Positions 52,143 through 61,620 are shown, counted from the first letter of the stretch. The stretch is 64,000 nt of DNA from Hydrogenophaga sp. Root209 (GCF_001428625.1 NZ_LMIE01000034.1:62001-126000); one strand, 5' to 3'. Program-made: numbers and translations. The notes: generated from the sequence alone by a model not told the origin.

Positions 52143-52931
52143 TCAGGCGCCTTGCGGCCTGATGTGCTGGGTGGCCTCGTCTTCGACCCGCTGCCAGATC
52201 TCGACCGCCATCGGGTTCTTGCTCTCTTCCAGGATGTGCCCCACCAGCCCGATGGCACGCGCCAGGACGCCGATGCCGCGCACGATTTTCCATGGCAGCC
52301 CGAGTTCGCAGCTGATGGCGCCGATGGCGCCGGTCGCGTTGACGGGAAGCGACTTGCCAGCGGCGCGTTCGGCCTCGTCGCAGATCAGTTGTTCCAGGCG
52401 GATGTAGTCGCCGGAAAAGCCGTTGTCTTTGGCGATCTGGAACAGGCGCGGGGCACGCGGATCGACCGGCTTGTGCAGCGGATGGCCGAGCCCCGGAATG
52501 ATCTGGCCACGCTCTCGGTAGGCCGCCACGGTTTCGCGCGCAATGCGCTCCAGATCGGCGTCGCGTGTGCCCGGCGGCAGCGCCTCGTACAGCATTTTGG
52601 CGGTGCCTTCGGTGCTGCCGACGAACACGCTGCCCAGGCCGCACAATCCGGCCGCCACCGCCGCCTGCAGCGATTCGGGCGCACCGGCGTAAGTCAGTCG
52701 CGCGACCAGCGCACTCGGCGTGATGCCGTGTTCGACCAGCGTCACCGCGATCGCGTTGAATACGTTGGACTCCTGCGGCGTCGGCATGCGCCCGACGATC
52801 TGCAGGAAGGCCATATCACCCAGGTTGAGATGGCCAAGAATTTCGTCGGGCAGGCTTTTGCCGTGCACCTCGATGCGGTCGGGGGTACTCCACGCAATGT
52901 CGGAGCGGATGGGTTTGTTCTTGCGGGTCAT
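52143..52931 (-). CDS. Short citrate synthase-fold protein (citryl-CoA lyase-like)
   Basis: A 262-residue protein corresponding to the C-terminal catalytic half of citrate synthases, the size of stand-alone citryl-CoA lyases. The catalytic His loop reads [16 protein letters not shown]. The third catalytic residue of citrate synthase (Asp in VDFYSG) appears as [15 protein letters not shown], that is Asn or Ala, so normal synthase activity is doubtful. Cleavage of a tertiary-hydroxy acyl-CoA is plausible. It follows the CitE-like gene by 36 nt and shares its operon with a PrpD protein. Confidence 0.8.
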   Translation of the reverse strand: MTRKNKPIRSDIAWSTPDRIEVHGKSLPDEILGHLNLGDMAFLQIVGRMPTPQESNVFNAIAVTLVEHGITPSALVARLTYAGAPESLQAAVAAGLCGLGSVFVGSTEGTAKMLYEALPPGTRDADLERIARETVAAYRERGQIIPGLGHPLHKPVDPRAPRLFQIAKDNGFSGDYIRLEQLICDEAERAAGKSLPVNATGAIGAISCELGLPWKIVRGIGVLARAIGLVGHILEESKNPMAVEIWQRVEDEATQHIRPQGA

Positions 52932-52967
52932 GAGAAATTCCAGTCGGTTTGGGGTGGGCTTAAAAAA

Positions 52968-53813
52968 TCAGGCGCTCAGACCCGCGTCGCGCAGCACGGC
53001 TTGTGCACGCTGGTACACCGGCAGATCGACCATCTGGCTGTCAACCGCCACGGCGGAACCACCCGCCGTTTCAAATGCTTTGCAGACGCGGCGCGCCCAG
53101 TCAAGCCGTTCGGGGGTCGGCGTGAACACCGCCTGGACGATGGCAAGCTGCTTCGGGTGGATGCACAGCTTGGCACCAAAGCCGAGTCGACGTGAGCGTT
53201 CAGTGTCCGCCTGCAAGCGTTGCAGGTCCTCGATCGCGGTGCTGACACCATCAACCGGCGCGGCCAGCCCGGCCAGCCGCGAGGCCAGCACCACTTGTGA
53301 GCGGAAAGCCAGCAGCTCTGACTCCGCGCCATCGGGCGCACAGTCAATGCCCAGATCGAGCGCCAGATCGACGCTGCCAAAAGCCAGGCGGATCACGCCC
53401 GGCACGCTCGCAATGCTGTGGATTTCCCTAAGGCCGCGCGCCGACTCGATGATCGGCAACACGTCCTTATAGGTGATCTCGACCACGGTGCACACGGCAT
53501 CGATACCCTCGGCCTTGGGCAGCATCACCGCCGCCACACCAGGATGGCGACACAGTTCGAGATCGTCTTCAAACCAGGGCGTGCCAGCGGCATTGATGCG
53601 CACAACCAGCGGTGCCGACGCATCAAGCGCCGTCGCCAGCGCGTCGCGTGCGCTCGCCTTCGCCTCGGGGGCAACCGCGTCTTCCAGATCAACAATCACC
53701 GCGTCGGCGCCGCTGGCGCGCGCCTTGGCAAAACGCTCAGGCCTGTCTGCGGGCACAAAAAGATAGGCACGCCGCAGGACATGGAGGCCGGGGGTGCTGG
53801 TCGCCATGCTCAT
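52968..53813 (-). CDS. HpcH/HpaI aldolase, CitE-like (citrate lyase beta/citramalyl-CoA lyase type)
   Basis: A 281-residue TIM-barrel lyase. It opens with RRAYLFVPADRPERF and ADAVIVDLEDAVAPEAK (the Mg-binding acidic turn), then VVRINAAGTPWFEDDL, MLPKAEG and GAKLCIHPKQ. Enzymes of this family cleave beta-hydroxyacyl-CoAs such as citramalyl- or malyl-CoA, releasing acetyl-CoA or pyruvate. The ATG overlaps the stop of the PrpD gene by 4 nt; a second ATG two codons later is possible. No citrate lyase alpha or ACP subunit is present, so it is a free-standing CoA lyase. Confidence 0.87.
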   Translation of the reverse strand: MSMATSTPGLHVLRRAYLFVPADRPERFAKARASGADAVIVDLEDAVAPEAKASARDALATALDASAPLVVRINAAGTPWFEDDLELCRHPGVAAVMLPKAEGIDAVCTVVEITYKDVLPIIESARGLREIHSIASVPGVIRLAFGSVDLALDLGIDCAPDGAESELLAFRSQVVLASRLAGLAAPVDGVSTAIEDLQRLQADTERSRRLGFGAKLCIHPKQLAIVQAVFTPTPERLDWARRVCKAFETAGGSAVAVDSQMVDLPVYQRAQAVLRDAGLSA

Positions 53814-55174
53814 GCCGCCAACCAGCGCTCGATGTGCGGCGCCTCGGCGACCGCCCAGACGCGCGCGATCAGTGCCTCCACCTCTGCAGGCGTGGCCCCC
53901 TTGCCGTAGGCCGCCAGGCGCTGCGCCTTGTCTTCCAGCTCGGCACGTGTCAGGGTGTTGCCAGGGTCGCCTTTGGGCTCATCGACCCGCGCGCCAAAGG
54001 TGTGGCCATCGCGCGTGCTCACCGTTACCTTGCCGATCCAGCGCTGCGGGTAGGCCTTATCGACCTCGGCGTCGAGCTGCATCGTCACGCGGTCGCGCAA
54101 GGCGGCCACGCGCGGCGCGAGGTAATGCGCTTCAAATTCATTCAGCCCGGCAAAGCCGTATTCGGCGGCCAGCGCCAGCACCGTGCCCATTGAGAATTTG
54201 GCCTGGTGCACGGTGGCGGGCACGGTGACGCGGCCCAGCACGTCGATGGCGCCCTGGTGCACATGGGTGGTCACCGCGGCAATATCGTCGGCCTTGAGCC
54301 CATGCGTCTGCATCAGCGCCAGCAGCGCGTCGGCGCTGGGGTGGGTGTGGCGGCACGAGGCGTGGTATTTGAACGAGGTTTCCGCCGTGGCCCAGCGCTG
54401 GCCCAGGCGGTCGGTCAGGCGCGCCGGATCGGCGTCGTTCGACATGCCCGCAGCCATGCCTTGCGCGCCTTCCAGAATCTGGCGCGCGCCGGTCAGCCCC
54501 TCGCGCGCCAAGTAGGCGCAGGCCAAGCCGCTGGACGCCGCATGCGCGGTGTGCAGTTGCTTGGAGTCAGCGGCGTCGCGCAAAAACTCCCACAGCCCGG
54601 CGGCTTGTGTGCCGGCGCTGCCGAAGGCATGCAGCATGGTGGTCGCATCGAGCTTGAGCAGCCGTCCGGCCGCCGCAGCGGCGGCCAGCGTGCCGGCGGT
54701 GGCCGTGGTGTGAAAGATGCGGTAGTGCGAGCGGCCCAGGAACTCGCCCACCCGAATGCCGACTTCATAGCCCGCCACTACGGCGGCCAGGAACTCGCGG
54801 CCGCTGGCACCGATGTCCTGCGCGATGGCCAGCGCCGCCGGGAACACGACGGCTGCGGGATGAAACACCGAGCCGTTGTGGACGTCATCCTGCTCGGCGA
54901 AATGCGAGGCGGCCGCGTTGACCATCGCAGCGAAATGGGGCGAGGTGGTGCGGCGCGAGATCAGCACCTCGGCGCGGCCGGAGGCCGGCCCCATGGTGCG
55001 GGCATAGGCTTCGATGGCCTCGACCGGCCGGGCGCCCTTGCCCGCCAACGCGGAGGCGTACCAGTCGAGGAACAGGTCTTCGGTTCGGCGCAGCACCGGC
55101 GCCGGAATGGTGTCGAATGACAGATCGGCGGCAAAGGCAGCCAGCGTCGCGCTCGGGTTTGTATCTGGGGTCAT
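53810..55174 (-). CDS. MmgE/PrpD family protein
   Basis: A 454-residue member of the 2-methylcitrate dehydratase/cis-aconitate decarboxylase family. The signature region AAASHFAEQDDVHNGSVFHPA is followed by a helical core and a C-terminal lid domain with YHASCRHTHPSADALLAL. ATG 55174 is used; a GTG at 55210 would overlap the CoA-transferase gene. It is coupled to the CitE-like lyase by a 4-nt overlap, so dehydration or rehydration followed by C-C cleavage is a reasonable picture. The other family member at 32707 is distant. Confidence 0.86.
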   Translation of the reverse strand: MTPDTNPSATLAAFAADLSFDTIPAPVLRRTEDLFLDWYASALAGKGARPVEAIEAYARTMGPASGRAEVLISRRTTSPHFAAMVNAAASHFAEQDDVHNGSVFHPAAVVFPAALAIAQDIGASGREFLAAVVAGYEVGIRVGEFLGRSHYRIFHTTATAGTLAAAAAAGRLLKLDATTMLHAFGSAGTQAAGLWEFLRDAADSKQLHTAHAASSGLACAYLAREGLTGARQILEGAQGMAAGMSNDADPARLTDRLGQRWATAETSFKYHASCRHTHPSADALLALMQTHGLKADDIAAVTTHVHQGAIDVLGRVTVPATVHQAKFSMGTVLALAAEYGFAGLNEFEAHYLAPRVAALRDRVTMQLDAEVDKAYPQRWIGKVTVSTRDGHTFGARVDEPKGDPGNTLTRAELEDKAQRLAAYGKGATPAEVEALIARVWAVAEAPHIERWLAA

Positions 55175-55190
55175 GGCATCGATCTCGCAG

Positions 55191-56369
55191 TCAGATGGCT
55201 TGGTCTGCACGCAGCCGGGCGATGTCAGTCTCGCCGTAGCCGAGCTCGGTCAGGATGGCTTCGGTGTGCTGACCCAGCGCAGGCACCGGCCCCATGGGCG
55301 GCGGCGGCTCGCTGCCCTGGACGTGGTGCGGCGGGTACAGCGCCGGCAGCGTGCCGCCTGGCGAATCGATCTCGGTCCAGCGCCCACGCGCCGCGAGTTG
55401 CGGGTGCTTCCACAGGTCGGCCATCTCGTTGAGCTGGCCGTTGGCGATTTGCGCCGCATCCAGCCGCGCCACCAGTTGCGCCGCGGTCAGGGTGGCGCAG
55501 ACACCTTCGATGATGCCGCGCAGTTTCTCGCGCTGGGCCAGCCGGTTGGCGTTGCCCAGGTACTGTGCGGTCAGCTCGGGCAATTGCAACACCTGGTTGC
55601 AGAAGGTGGCCCATTCGCGGTCGTGCTGCACCGCCAGCACCACCTGCTTGCCGTCGCCGCAGGTAAAAGGGCCGTAGGGGTAAATGGCGGCGTGCGAGGC
55701 GCCAGCACGCAGCGGCGGCGGCTGGCCATCCAGCGTGTAGTAGAGCGGGAAGCCCATCCATTCGGACATGGCTTCGAGCATGGAGATTTCGAGCCGTTGG
55801 CCACGCCCCGTGCGCCCGCGCTCCAGCAAAGCGGCCAGCACGCTGCTGTAGGCGTACATGCCAGCGGCGATGTCGGCAATCGACAGTCCGGCCTTGGATG
55901 GCGTCTCCGGCGTTCCGGTCACCGACACAAAACCGGCTTCGCTCTGGATCAGCAGGTCATAGGCCTTTTTCGCGGTGTAGGGGCCGCCGTCGCCGTAGCC
56001 CGAGATGTCGCACACCACGATGCGCGGGTTGACCGGCGCCAGGCTGGCATGGTCCAGTCCCATGCGCGCGGCAGCACCGGGCGCCAGATTCTGCACCAGC
56101 ACGTCGGCGCGCTCCACCAGCTTTTGCAGTACGGCGCGTGCGGCCGGGTGTTTGAGGTCGAGCGTCAGGCTTTCCTTGGAGCGGTTGCACCAGACGAAGT
56201 GGGAAGCCGAGCCGTGGGCCCGGCTGTCGTAGGCGCGGGCGAAGTCGCCCTCGCCCGGACGCTCGACCTTGATGACGCGCGCGCCGAGATCGGCCAACTG
56301 GCGGGTGCAGAACGGCGCGGCAATCGCGTGCTCCAGCGTGACAATCAGCATTCCTTCCAATGGACGCAT
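55191..56369 (-). CDS. Family III CoA-transferase (CaiB/Frc type)
   Basis: A 392-residue CoA-transferase. It begins MRPLEGMLIVTLEHAIAAPF, with GARVIKVERPGEGD, and the catalytic Asp lies in GLSIADIAAGMYA. GPFTCGDGKQVVLAVQHDREW is the usual mid-protein block. It starts 11 nt after the stop of the dehydrogenase gene 56381. Together with that gene and the crotonase 57590 it forms a triad repeating 24926/26142/27309 on the other strand. Longer upstream reading to 56603 lies within the dehydrogenase gene. Confidence 0.88.
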   Translation of the reverse strand: MRPLEGMLIVTLEHAIAAPFCTRQLADLGARVIKVERPGEGDFARAYDSRAHGSASHFVWCNRSKESLTLDLKHPAARAVLQKLVERADVLVQNLAPGAAARMGLDHASLAPVNPRIVVCDISGYGDGGPYTAKKAYDLLIQSEAGFVSVTGTPETPSKAGLSIADIAAGMYAYSSVLAALLERGRTGRGQRLEISMLEAMSEWMGFPLYYTLDGQPPPLRAGASHAAIYPYGPFTCGDGKQVVLAVQHDREWATFCNQVLQLPELTAQYLGNANRLAQREKLRGIIEGVCATLTAAQLVARLDAAQIANGQLNEMADLWKHPQLAARGRWTEIDSPGGTLPALYPPHHVQGSEPPPPMGPVPALGQHTEAILTELGYGETDIARLRADQAI

Positions 56370-56380
56370 GGCAATTTCTT

Positions 56381-57538
56381 TCAGAATGAGCGCGGCAACT
56401 CGAGCACATGCTCGGCCACGTAACTCAGAATCAGGTTGGTGGAGATCGGCGCCACTTGGTACAGCCGGGTTTCGCGGAACTTGCGCTCGATGTCGTATTC
56501 GCAGGCAAAGCCAAAGCCGCCATGGGTCTGAATGGCGGTGTTGGCCGCCTCCCAGGAGGCTTTGGCGGCCAGGTACTTGGCCATATTGGCCTCTGCGCCA
56601 CACGGTTGGTGGGCGTCAAACAGCTCGCAGGCACGCCAGCGCATCAGGTCAGCGGCTTCGGTCTCGATGTGGGCCTCGGCCAAGGGAAACTGCACGCCCT
56701 GGTTCTGCCCAATCGGGCGGTCAAACACGCGGCGCTCGCGGGCATAGCGGGCGCTGCGCTCGACGAACCAGCGGGCGTCGCCAATGCACTCGGCGGCAAT
56801 CAGCGTGCGCTCGGCGTTCAGGCCGTCCAGGATGTACTTGAAACCTTTGCCCTCCTCGCCGATCAGGTTCTCGGCCGGGATTTCGAGGTTGTCGAAGAAC
56901 AGCTCATTGGTCTCGTGGTTGACCATGTTGCGGATCGGGTTCACAGTCATGCCCTGGCCAATGGCCTGGTGCAGGTCAACGATAAAGATCGACATGCCCT
57001 CTGACTTGCGCTTCACATCCTTGAGCGGGGTGGTGCGTGCCAGCAAAATCATCAGATCGGAGTGCTGAATCCGCGAGATCCAGACCTTCTGGCCATTGAC
57101 CACATAGCGGTCGCCCTGCTTGACTGCGGTGGTCTTGATCTTGGTGGTGTCGGTGCCTGTGGTTGGCTCGGTCACGCCCATGGACTGCAGGCGCAGATCG
57201 CCGCTCGCGATTTTTGGCAGGTAGCGGCGCTTTTGCTCGTCCGAGCCATGGCGCAGCAAGGTGCCCATGTTGTACATCTGGCCGTGACAGGCGCCGGCAT
57301 TGCCGCCGCAGCGGTTGACCTCTTCCATCACCACCGAGGCTTCGGCCAGACCCAAGCCAGCTCCGCCGTACTCCTGCGGAATCATCACCGCCAGCCAGCC
57401 GGCCCTGGTCAGCGCGTCCACACACGCCTCGGGGTAAGCACGGGCATCGTCAATCTTGCGAAAGTACTCGTCAGGGAAGCGTTTGAAAAGATCGCGCAGC
57501 GCGGCACGCAACTCGGGGTAACGTTCTTGGTTCATCAT
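56381..57538 (-). CDS. Acyl-CoA dehydrogenase, isovaleryl-type base (paralogue of 26142)
   Basis: A 385-residue dehydrogenase strongly resembling the product of 26142. The pair share AYPEA, LAVMIPQEYGGAGL or its equivalent, VFDRPIGQNQGVQFPLAEAH, an isovaleryl-type Glu in AERTLIAAECIGD, and the C-terminal VAPISTNLILSYVAEH without a catalytic Glu. It would desaturate a branched or terpenoid acyl-CoA. Two consecutive ATGs are available at 57538 and 57535. Confidence 0.89.
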   Translation of the reverse strand: MMNQERYPELRAALRDLFKRFPDEYFRKIDDARAYPEACVDALTRAGWLAVMIPQEYGGAGLGLAEASVVMEEVNRCGGNAGACHGQMYNMGTLLRHGSDEQKRRYLPKIASGDLRLQSMGVTEPTTGTDTTKIKTTAVKQGDRYVVNGQKVWISRIQHSDLMILLARTTPLKDVKRKSEGMSIFIVDLHQAIGQGMTVNPIRNMVNHETNELFFDNLEIPAENLIGEEGKGFKYILDGLNAERTLIAAECIGDARWFVERSARYARERRVFDRPIGQNQGVQFPLAEAHIETEAADLMRWRACELFDAHQPCGAEANMAKYLAAKASWEAANTAIQTHGGFGFACEYDIERKFRETRLYQVAPISTNLILSYVAEHVLELPRSF

Positions 57539-57589
57539 TTTCAGTCTCTAAAAGTTCCCCGCCGAGCCGCGCAGGACAAAGGTTACCGG

Positions 57590-58372
57590 TTAGCGGAATT
57601 TGCTGAAGTCGGGCTTGCGCTTCTCAAGAAAGGCGCTGGCCCCTTCCTGCTGCTCGCCGGTACTGAAATAGTTAGGTGCCACTTCCTGGATCAGGTCGTT
57701 CATGTCCTTGCCCATGATCGGGGCCATGTGGTGGTAGAACGAACGCTTGACAATCTTCAGGCAGGTCGGCGACAGCGACAGCAATTCGTCGCAGTACTTC
57801 TGCACCTCTTCGTCGAGTTGGGCCATGGGCACCACCGAGTTGGCCAGACCCCAGTCGAACGCCTGCTTCGCGCTGTAGCGGCGGCACAGCATCCACAGTT
57901 CGCGCGCCCGCTTGTGGCCAAGCACATTGGCCGCGTGCGAGACGATATAGCCACCGGCCGGTGAGCCGACGCGTGGCCCGTTCTGACCAAAGATCGCATG
58001 CTCGGCGGCAATCGTGAAGTCACAAAAGTAGGCAATGTGGTGACCGGCACCAATGGCATAGCCGTTGACGCGCGCGATCACCGGCTTGGGACATTCGGCG
58101 ATCTGGCGGTTGAAGTTGAATTCCAGGTCCTGCAGGCCGCTCTTGCCACCTTCGCCCTTTTCCCAGTTGACATCACCGCCGACACAAAAGGCGCGCTCGC
58201 CAGCACCGGTCAGCACGATCACGCCGACCTTCGGATCGTCGCCGGCCTGGGCCAGCAGTCGCTCCATGTCCTTGATGGTGTCACCAGTGAAAGCGTTGAG
58301 CGTCTTGGGCCGATTGATGGTGATGGTGGCAACGTAATTTTTGACGTCGTAAATGACTTCCTGATCGCTCAT
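57590..58372 (-). CDS. MenB/BadI-like crotonase family protein
   Basis: A 260-residue crotonase close in form to naphthoate synthase and to 2-ketocyclohexanecarboxyl-CoA hydrolase (BadI, also 260 residues). Shared marks are GERAFCVGGDV, FGQNGPRVGS, the KRARELWMLCRRYSA helix and a C-terminal EKRKPDF. The Asp that follows GS in MenB and BadI (GSFDGGYG, GSVDPGYG) is Ala here (GSPAGGYIV), so the ring-opening or ring-closing reaction of those enzymes may not apply unchanged. ATG 58372 gives the family length exactly. Confidence 0.83.
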   Translation of the reverse strand: MSDQEVIYDVKNYVATITINRPKTLNAFTGDTIKDMERLLAQAGDDPKVGVIVLTGAGERAFCVGGDVNWEKGEGGKSGLQDLEFNFNRQIAECPKPVIARVNGYAIGAGHHIAYFCDFTIAAEHAIFGQNGPRVGSPAGGYIVSHAANVLGHKRARELWMLCRRYSAKQAFDWGLANSVVPMAQLDEEVQKYCDELLSLSPTCLKIVKRSFYHHMAPIMGKDMNDLIQEVAPNYFSTGEQQEGASAFLEKRKPDFSKFR

Positions 58373-58403
58373 GGTGTTTCTTCGTGATATTGGTTGGGGG
58401 AAA

Positions 58404-60386
58404 CTATCGGGTCTGCGTGGCACGCACGCGCGCAAACTCAAGAAACCAGTCAAGGCTGGCGGGGTTGGCCAGCGCATCGCGGTTGACCACTTTGTCGATG
58501 GGCTGGCCGAGCAGCAGCTTCTTGATCGGCAGTTCGAGCTTCTTGCCGGTGAGCGTGCGCGGCACCTCGGCCACGGGAAACACCTCGTCCGGCACATGGC
58601 GCGGCGACGCGGCCGCGCGGATGGCGCTCTTGATGCGCCCGATCAGCGGCGCGTCCAGCGCCACGCCCTGGCGCAGCACGACGAACATCGGCATATAGCT
58701 TTCGCGCCCCAGAAACTCAAGATCGACCACCAAACTGTCGAGCACTTCGGGCAGCGCCTCGACCACGCTGTAGATGTCGCTCGTGCCCATGCGCACGCCG
58801 TGGCGGTTGATGGTGGTGTCGCTGCGGCCGTAGATGATTGCGCCGCCGCGCGGTGTGATGCGAAGCCAGTCGCCATGCCGCCAGACGCCGGGGTACATGT
58901 CGAAATAACTGTCCAGATAGCGCCGGTTGCCGGGGTCGTTCCAGAAGTAGAGGGGCATGGACGGCATGGGCGCGGTGCAGACCAACTCACCCACCTCGTC
59001 CACGACCGGCTGGCCCTGCTCGTTGAAGGCCTCGACGCGCGCCCCGAGGCAGCGCCCCTGCATTTCTCCCACGACAACGGGCAGGGTCGGCACGCCGCCG
59101 ACGAAGGCCCCTGCGAAGTCGGTGCCGCCGGAGATCGGGTTGATCCAGACATCGCGCCCGACATGCTTGGCAATCCACTGGTAGCTTTCCAGGGACAGTG
59201 GCGAGCCGGTCGAACCCACGGTGCGCAGCGGCCCCAGCGCGCCCACCTCGCGCGGCTCTACGCCTGTTTTCTGGCAGGCCGCATAAAACGCCGCACCGGC
59301 ACCCAGAAACGTCACGCCGACTTCCCCCGCGAAGCGCCACAGCGTGGTGTAGTCGGGCCAGGCCGGGGCGCCGTCGTACAGGCAGACCGTCGCCCCCACC
59401 AGCAAGCCACCCACCTGGCAGTTCCACATGATCCAGCCCGTGGTGGAAAACCAGTGGAAGCGGTCTTCGGGACCGAGGTCGTTGTGCAGGCGCATCAGCT
59501 TGACCTGCTCCAGCACGATGCCGCCATGGCCGTGCACGATGGGTTTGGGCAAGCCGGTGGTGCCCGATGAATACACCACCCACAGCGGGTGGTCGAAAGG
59601 CATTGACTCAATGCGCAGTTCAGCTGGGCCGCTGACCACCTCGCTCCAGAGCACGCCACCGCGCAGCGCGCCCACGCTGGCGCTGCGCTCCAGGTAGGGC
59701 AGGAGCACGCAGCGCTCGACGCTGGGCAGCCCGTCGAGCAGCATGGCCACGGTGTCGCGCCGGTCGAAGCGCTTGCCACCCCAGCGGTAGCCATCGACCG
59801 CGATCAACACCTTCGGATCGATTTGCCGGAAACGGTCCAGCACCGTGGGCGCCCCCATGTCGGGCGAGCACACCGACCAGATCGCCCCCACGGAAACCGT
59901 GGCCAGAAAAGCCACGATGGATTGCGGAATATTGGGCAGGTAGGCCACCACGCGGTCGCCCGGCCCCACGCCCGCTGCGCGCAGCCACTGCGCCAGCGCC
60001 GCCACTTGGTCCTGCAGCGTGCGCCAAGACATGTCCGCCCGCTCGCCCGCTTCATTGCGAAAAACGATGGCCGGTCTGGCATCCGTAGCGTGCCGGAACA
60101 CCTGCCGCGCATAGTTGGTGCGCGCGCCCACAAACCATTGCGCGCCCGGCATCTGCCGATCGCTCAGAACCGGGCCATTCCAGTCGTCGAGCGGAAGCTC
60201 AAAATAGCCGACGATGGCGCCCCAGAAACCCTCCAAGTCATCCACGGACCATTGCCACAAGGCCTCGTAGCCGGCAAAGCGCACGCCTTTTTCGCGTTCC
60301 AGCCATTGTTGGAAACAGGTCAACTCGGCACCCGCGATGCGATCCGCGCTGGGGATCCACAGAATGTCGGGCGAAGTTTTGCTCAT
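58404..60386 (-). CDS. Acetoacetate-CoA ligase-like synthetase
   Basis: A 660-residue AMP-forming synthetase of the acetoacetyl-CoA type. N-terminal cap WQWSVDDLEGFWGAIVGYF, the P-loop VVYSSGTTGLPKPIVHGHGG, the family-specific STTGWIMWNCQVGGLL and GRSDTTINRHGVRMGTSDIY are all present, with the terminal catalytic Lys in RTLTGKKLE. It activates acetoacetate or another beta-keto acid with ATP, which fits a pathway ending in acetoacetate or a keto acid. The start overlaps the stop of the CoA-transferase gene by 4 nt. Confidence 0.9.
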   Translation of the reverse strand: MSKTSPDILWIPSADRIAGAELTCFQQWLEREKGVRFAGYEALWQWSVDDLEGFWGAIVGYFELPLDDWNGPVLSDRQMPGAQWFVGARTNYARQVFRHATDARPAIVFRNEAGERADMSWRTLQDQVAALAQWLRAAGVGPGDRVVAYLPNIPQSIVAFLATVSVGAIWSVCSPDMGAPTVLDRFRQIDPKVLIAVDGYRWGGKRFDRRDTVAMLLDGLPSVERCVLLPYLERSASVGALRGGVLWSEVVSGPAELRIESMPFDHPLWVVYSSGTTGLPKPIVHGHGGIVLEQVKLMRLHNDLGPEDRFHWFSTTGWIMWNCQVGGLLVGATVCLYDGAPAWPDYTTLWRFAGEVGVTFLGAGAAFYAACQKTGVEPREVGALGPLRTVGSTGSPLSLESYQWIAKHVGRDVWINPISGGTDFAGAFVGGVPTLPVVVGEMQGRCLGARVEAFNEQGQPVVDEVGELVCTAPMPSMPLYFWNDPGNRRYLDSYFDMYPGVWRHGDWLRITPRGGAIIYGRSDTTINRHGVRMGTSDIYSVVEALPEVLDSLVVDLEFLGRESYMPMFVVLRQGVALDAPLIGRIKSAIRAAASPRHVPDEVFPVAEVPRTLTGKKLELPIKKLLLGQPIDKVVNRDALANPASLDWFLEFARVRATQTR

Positions 60387-61606
60387 GGTTTCCCTACTGC
60401 TGCGGTTGCCATGGCAGTTTCGTGCAGGCGCACGACCCCGTCGCGCACCAGTTGGGCAATCTCCGGCCCACCATAGCCCAGTTCGCCCAACACCGGCCCG
60501 GTATGCTGCCCCAGCGCGGGAGGTGCCAGCATGTCACCGATCTTGCGCATGCCCGCGGCAAGCTGCGCCGGAAAAGGGATTAGCGGCAGCCCCGGCATCT
60601 CAGGATGCTCCACGAAACGGGCGACCAGCACCGGGTCGGCCATGGCCTCGGACACCGTGTTCACCGGACCACAGGGAATATCGGCGGCCTCGAAGGCTGC
60701 CACCCAGGTAGCCGCCGAACGGGTGATGAAAATCGCCTCCAGTTCAGCCAGCAGCGCCGGCCGGTTGGCAATGCGCACCGCATTGCGCTGGTAACGCGGA
60801 TCGTTGAGCCACTCCAGCCGCTCGATGACGGCGCAAAACCGCTTGAACGCACCTTCATTCACCACCGACACGCTGAACCAGGCACCGTCGGAGCCTCGAA
60901 AGTGACGGCTCGGCACAGCAATCGGCAGGTTCACCGCACGAACCGGCTCGCGCTGCTCAACCGCATATTCACCCACCTTGCTGGCAAGAAAATTGAACAT
61001 GGTGTCCACCAGGGACAACTCCACGCGCTGCCCCTGGCCGGTCTGCTGCCAATGCATCACCGCGGCCAGCACGCCCAACGCGCCGCACATGCCGGACGCC
61101 ACATCGATGATCGGCAAGCCGATACGAACCGGTGGATTGCCCTCTTCCCCGCTGGCGTAGAAGGCCCCCGTCATGCCCTGCACCACGCTGTCGACCGAGG
61201 GCCTGAGCCGGTAGTCGCCCTGCTCACCGAAGGCGCTGACCATGTAGTACACCAGCGTCGGGTTGATGCGCCGCACCGCGTCGTAGGTCAGCGCATGTGT
61301 CTCGGCAAAGTCGGGGCGAAAGTTGTGCACCAGAACCTGGGCTTTTGAAATCAGCCGCTCCAGCACCGAGCGCCCGGCAGGGGTGCGTATGTCCAGCGCG
61401 ATCGACTCCTTGCCCCGGTTGCAGGTCATGAAAGCGACGCTGGAGTCGCCATAAAACGGCGGGCCAAAATGCCGCCCCTCCTCGCCGGTGATCGCCTCGA
61501 CCTTGATGACGCGCGCGCCCAGATCGGCCAGCACCATGGCCGCGTAAGGCCCGGCAATCAAGCGGGACAGATCGATGACGGTGATGCCACTCAGAATGCC
61601 TTGCAC
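60383..61606 (-). CDS. Family III CoA-transferase (CaiB/Frc type)
   Basis: A 407-residue CoA-transferase. It begins MQGILSGITVIDLSRLIAG, with GARVIKVEAITGEEG, and the catalytic Asp is in GLPIIDVASGM. The start is GTG at 61606, with AAAAGGG 7 nt upstream and 14 nt after the crotonase stop. It is the second CoA-transferase of this operon; the two are clearly different proteins, so they probably serve different acids or steps. Confidence 0.88.
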   Translation of the reverse strand: MQGILSGITVIDLSRLIAGPYAAMVLADLGARVIKVEAITGEEGRHFGPPFYGDSSVAFMTCNRGKESIALDIRTPAGRSVLERLISKAQVLVHNFRPDFAETHALTYDAVRRINPTLVYYMVSAFGEQGDYRLRPSVDSVVQGMTGAFYASGEEGNPPVRIGLPIIDVASGMCGALGVLAAVMHWQQTGQGQRVELSLVDTMFNFLASKVGEYAVEQREPVRAVNLPIAVPSRHFRGSDGAWFSVSVVNEGAFKRFCAVIERLEWLNDPRYQRNAVRIANRPALLAELEAIFITRSAATWVAAFEAADIPCGPVNTVSEAMADPVLVARFVEHPEMPGLPLIPFPAQLAAGMRKIGDMLAPPALGQHTGPVLGELGYGGPEIAQLVRDGVVRLHETAMATAAVGKP

Positions 61607-61620
61607 GGCGCCGCCCTTTT

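Noticed and set aside
57590-58372. Naming the gene badI outright
   Set aside because: Length and motifs fit, but the conserved Asp in the GS-x-D motif is Ala, so the symbol was withheld.
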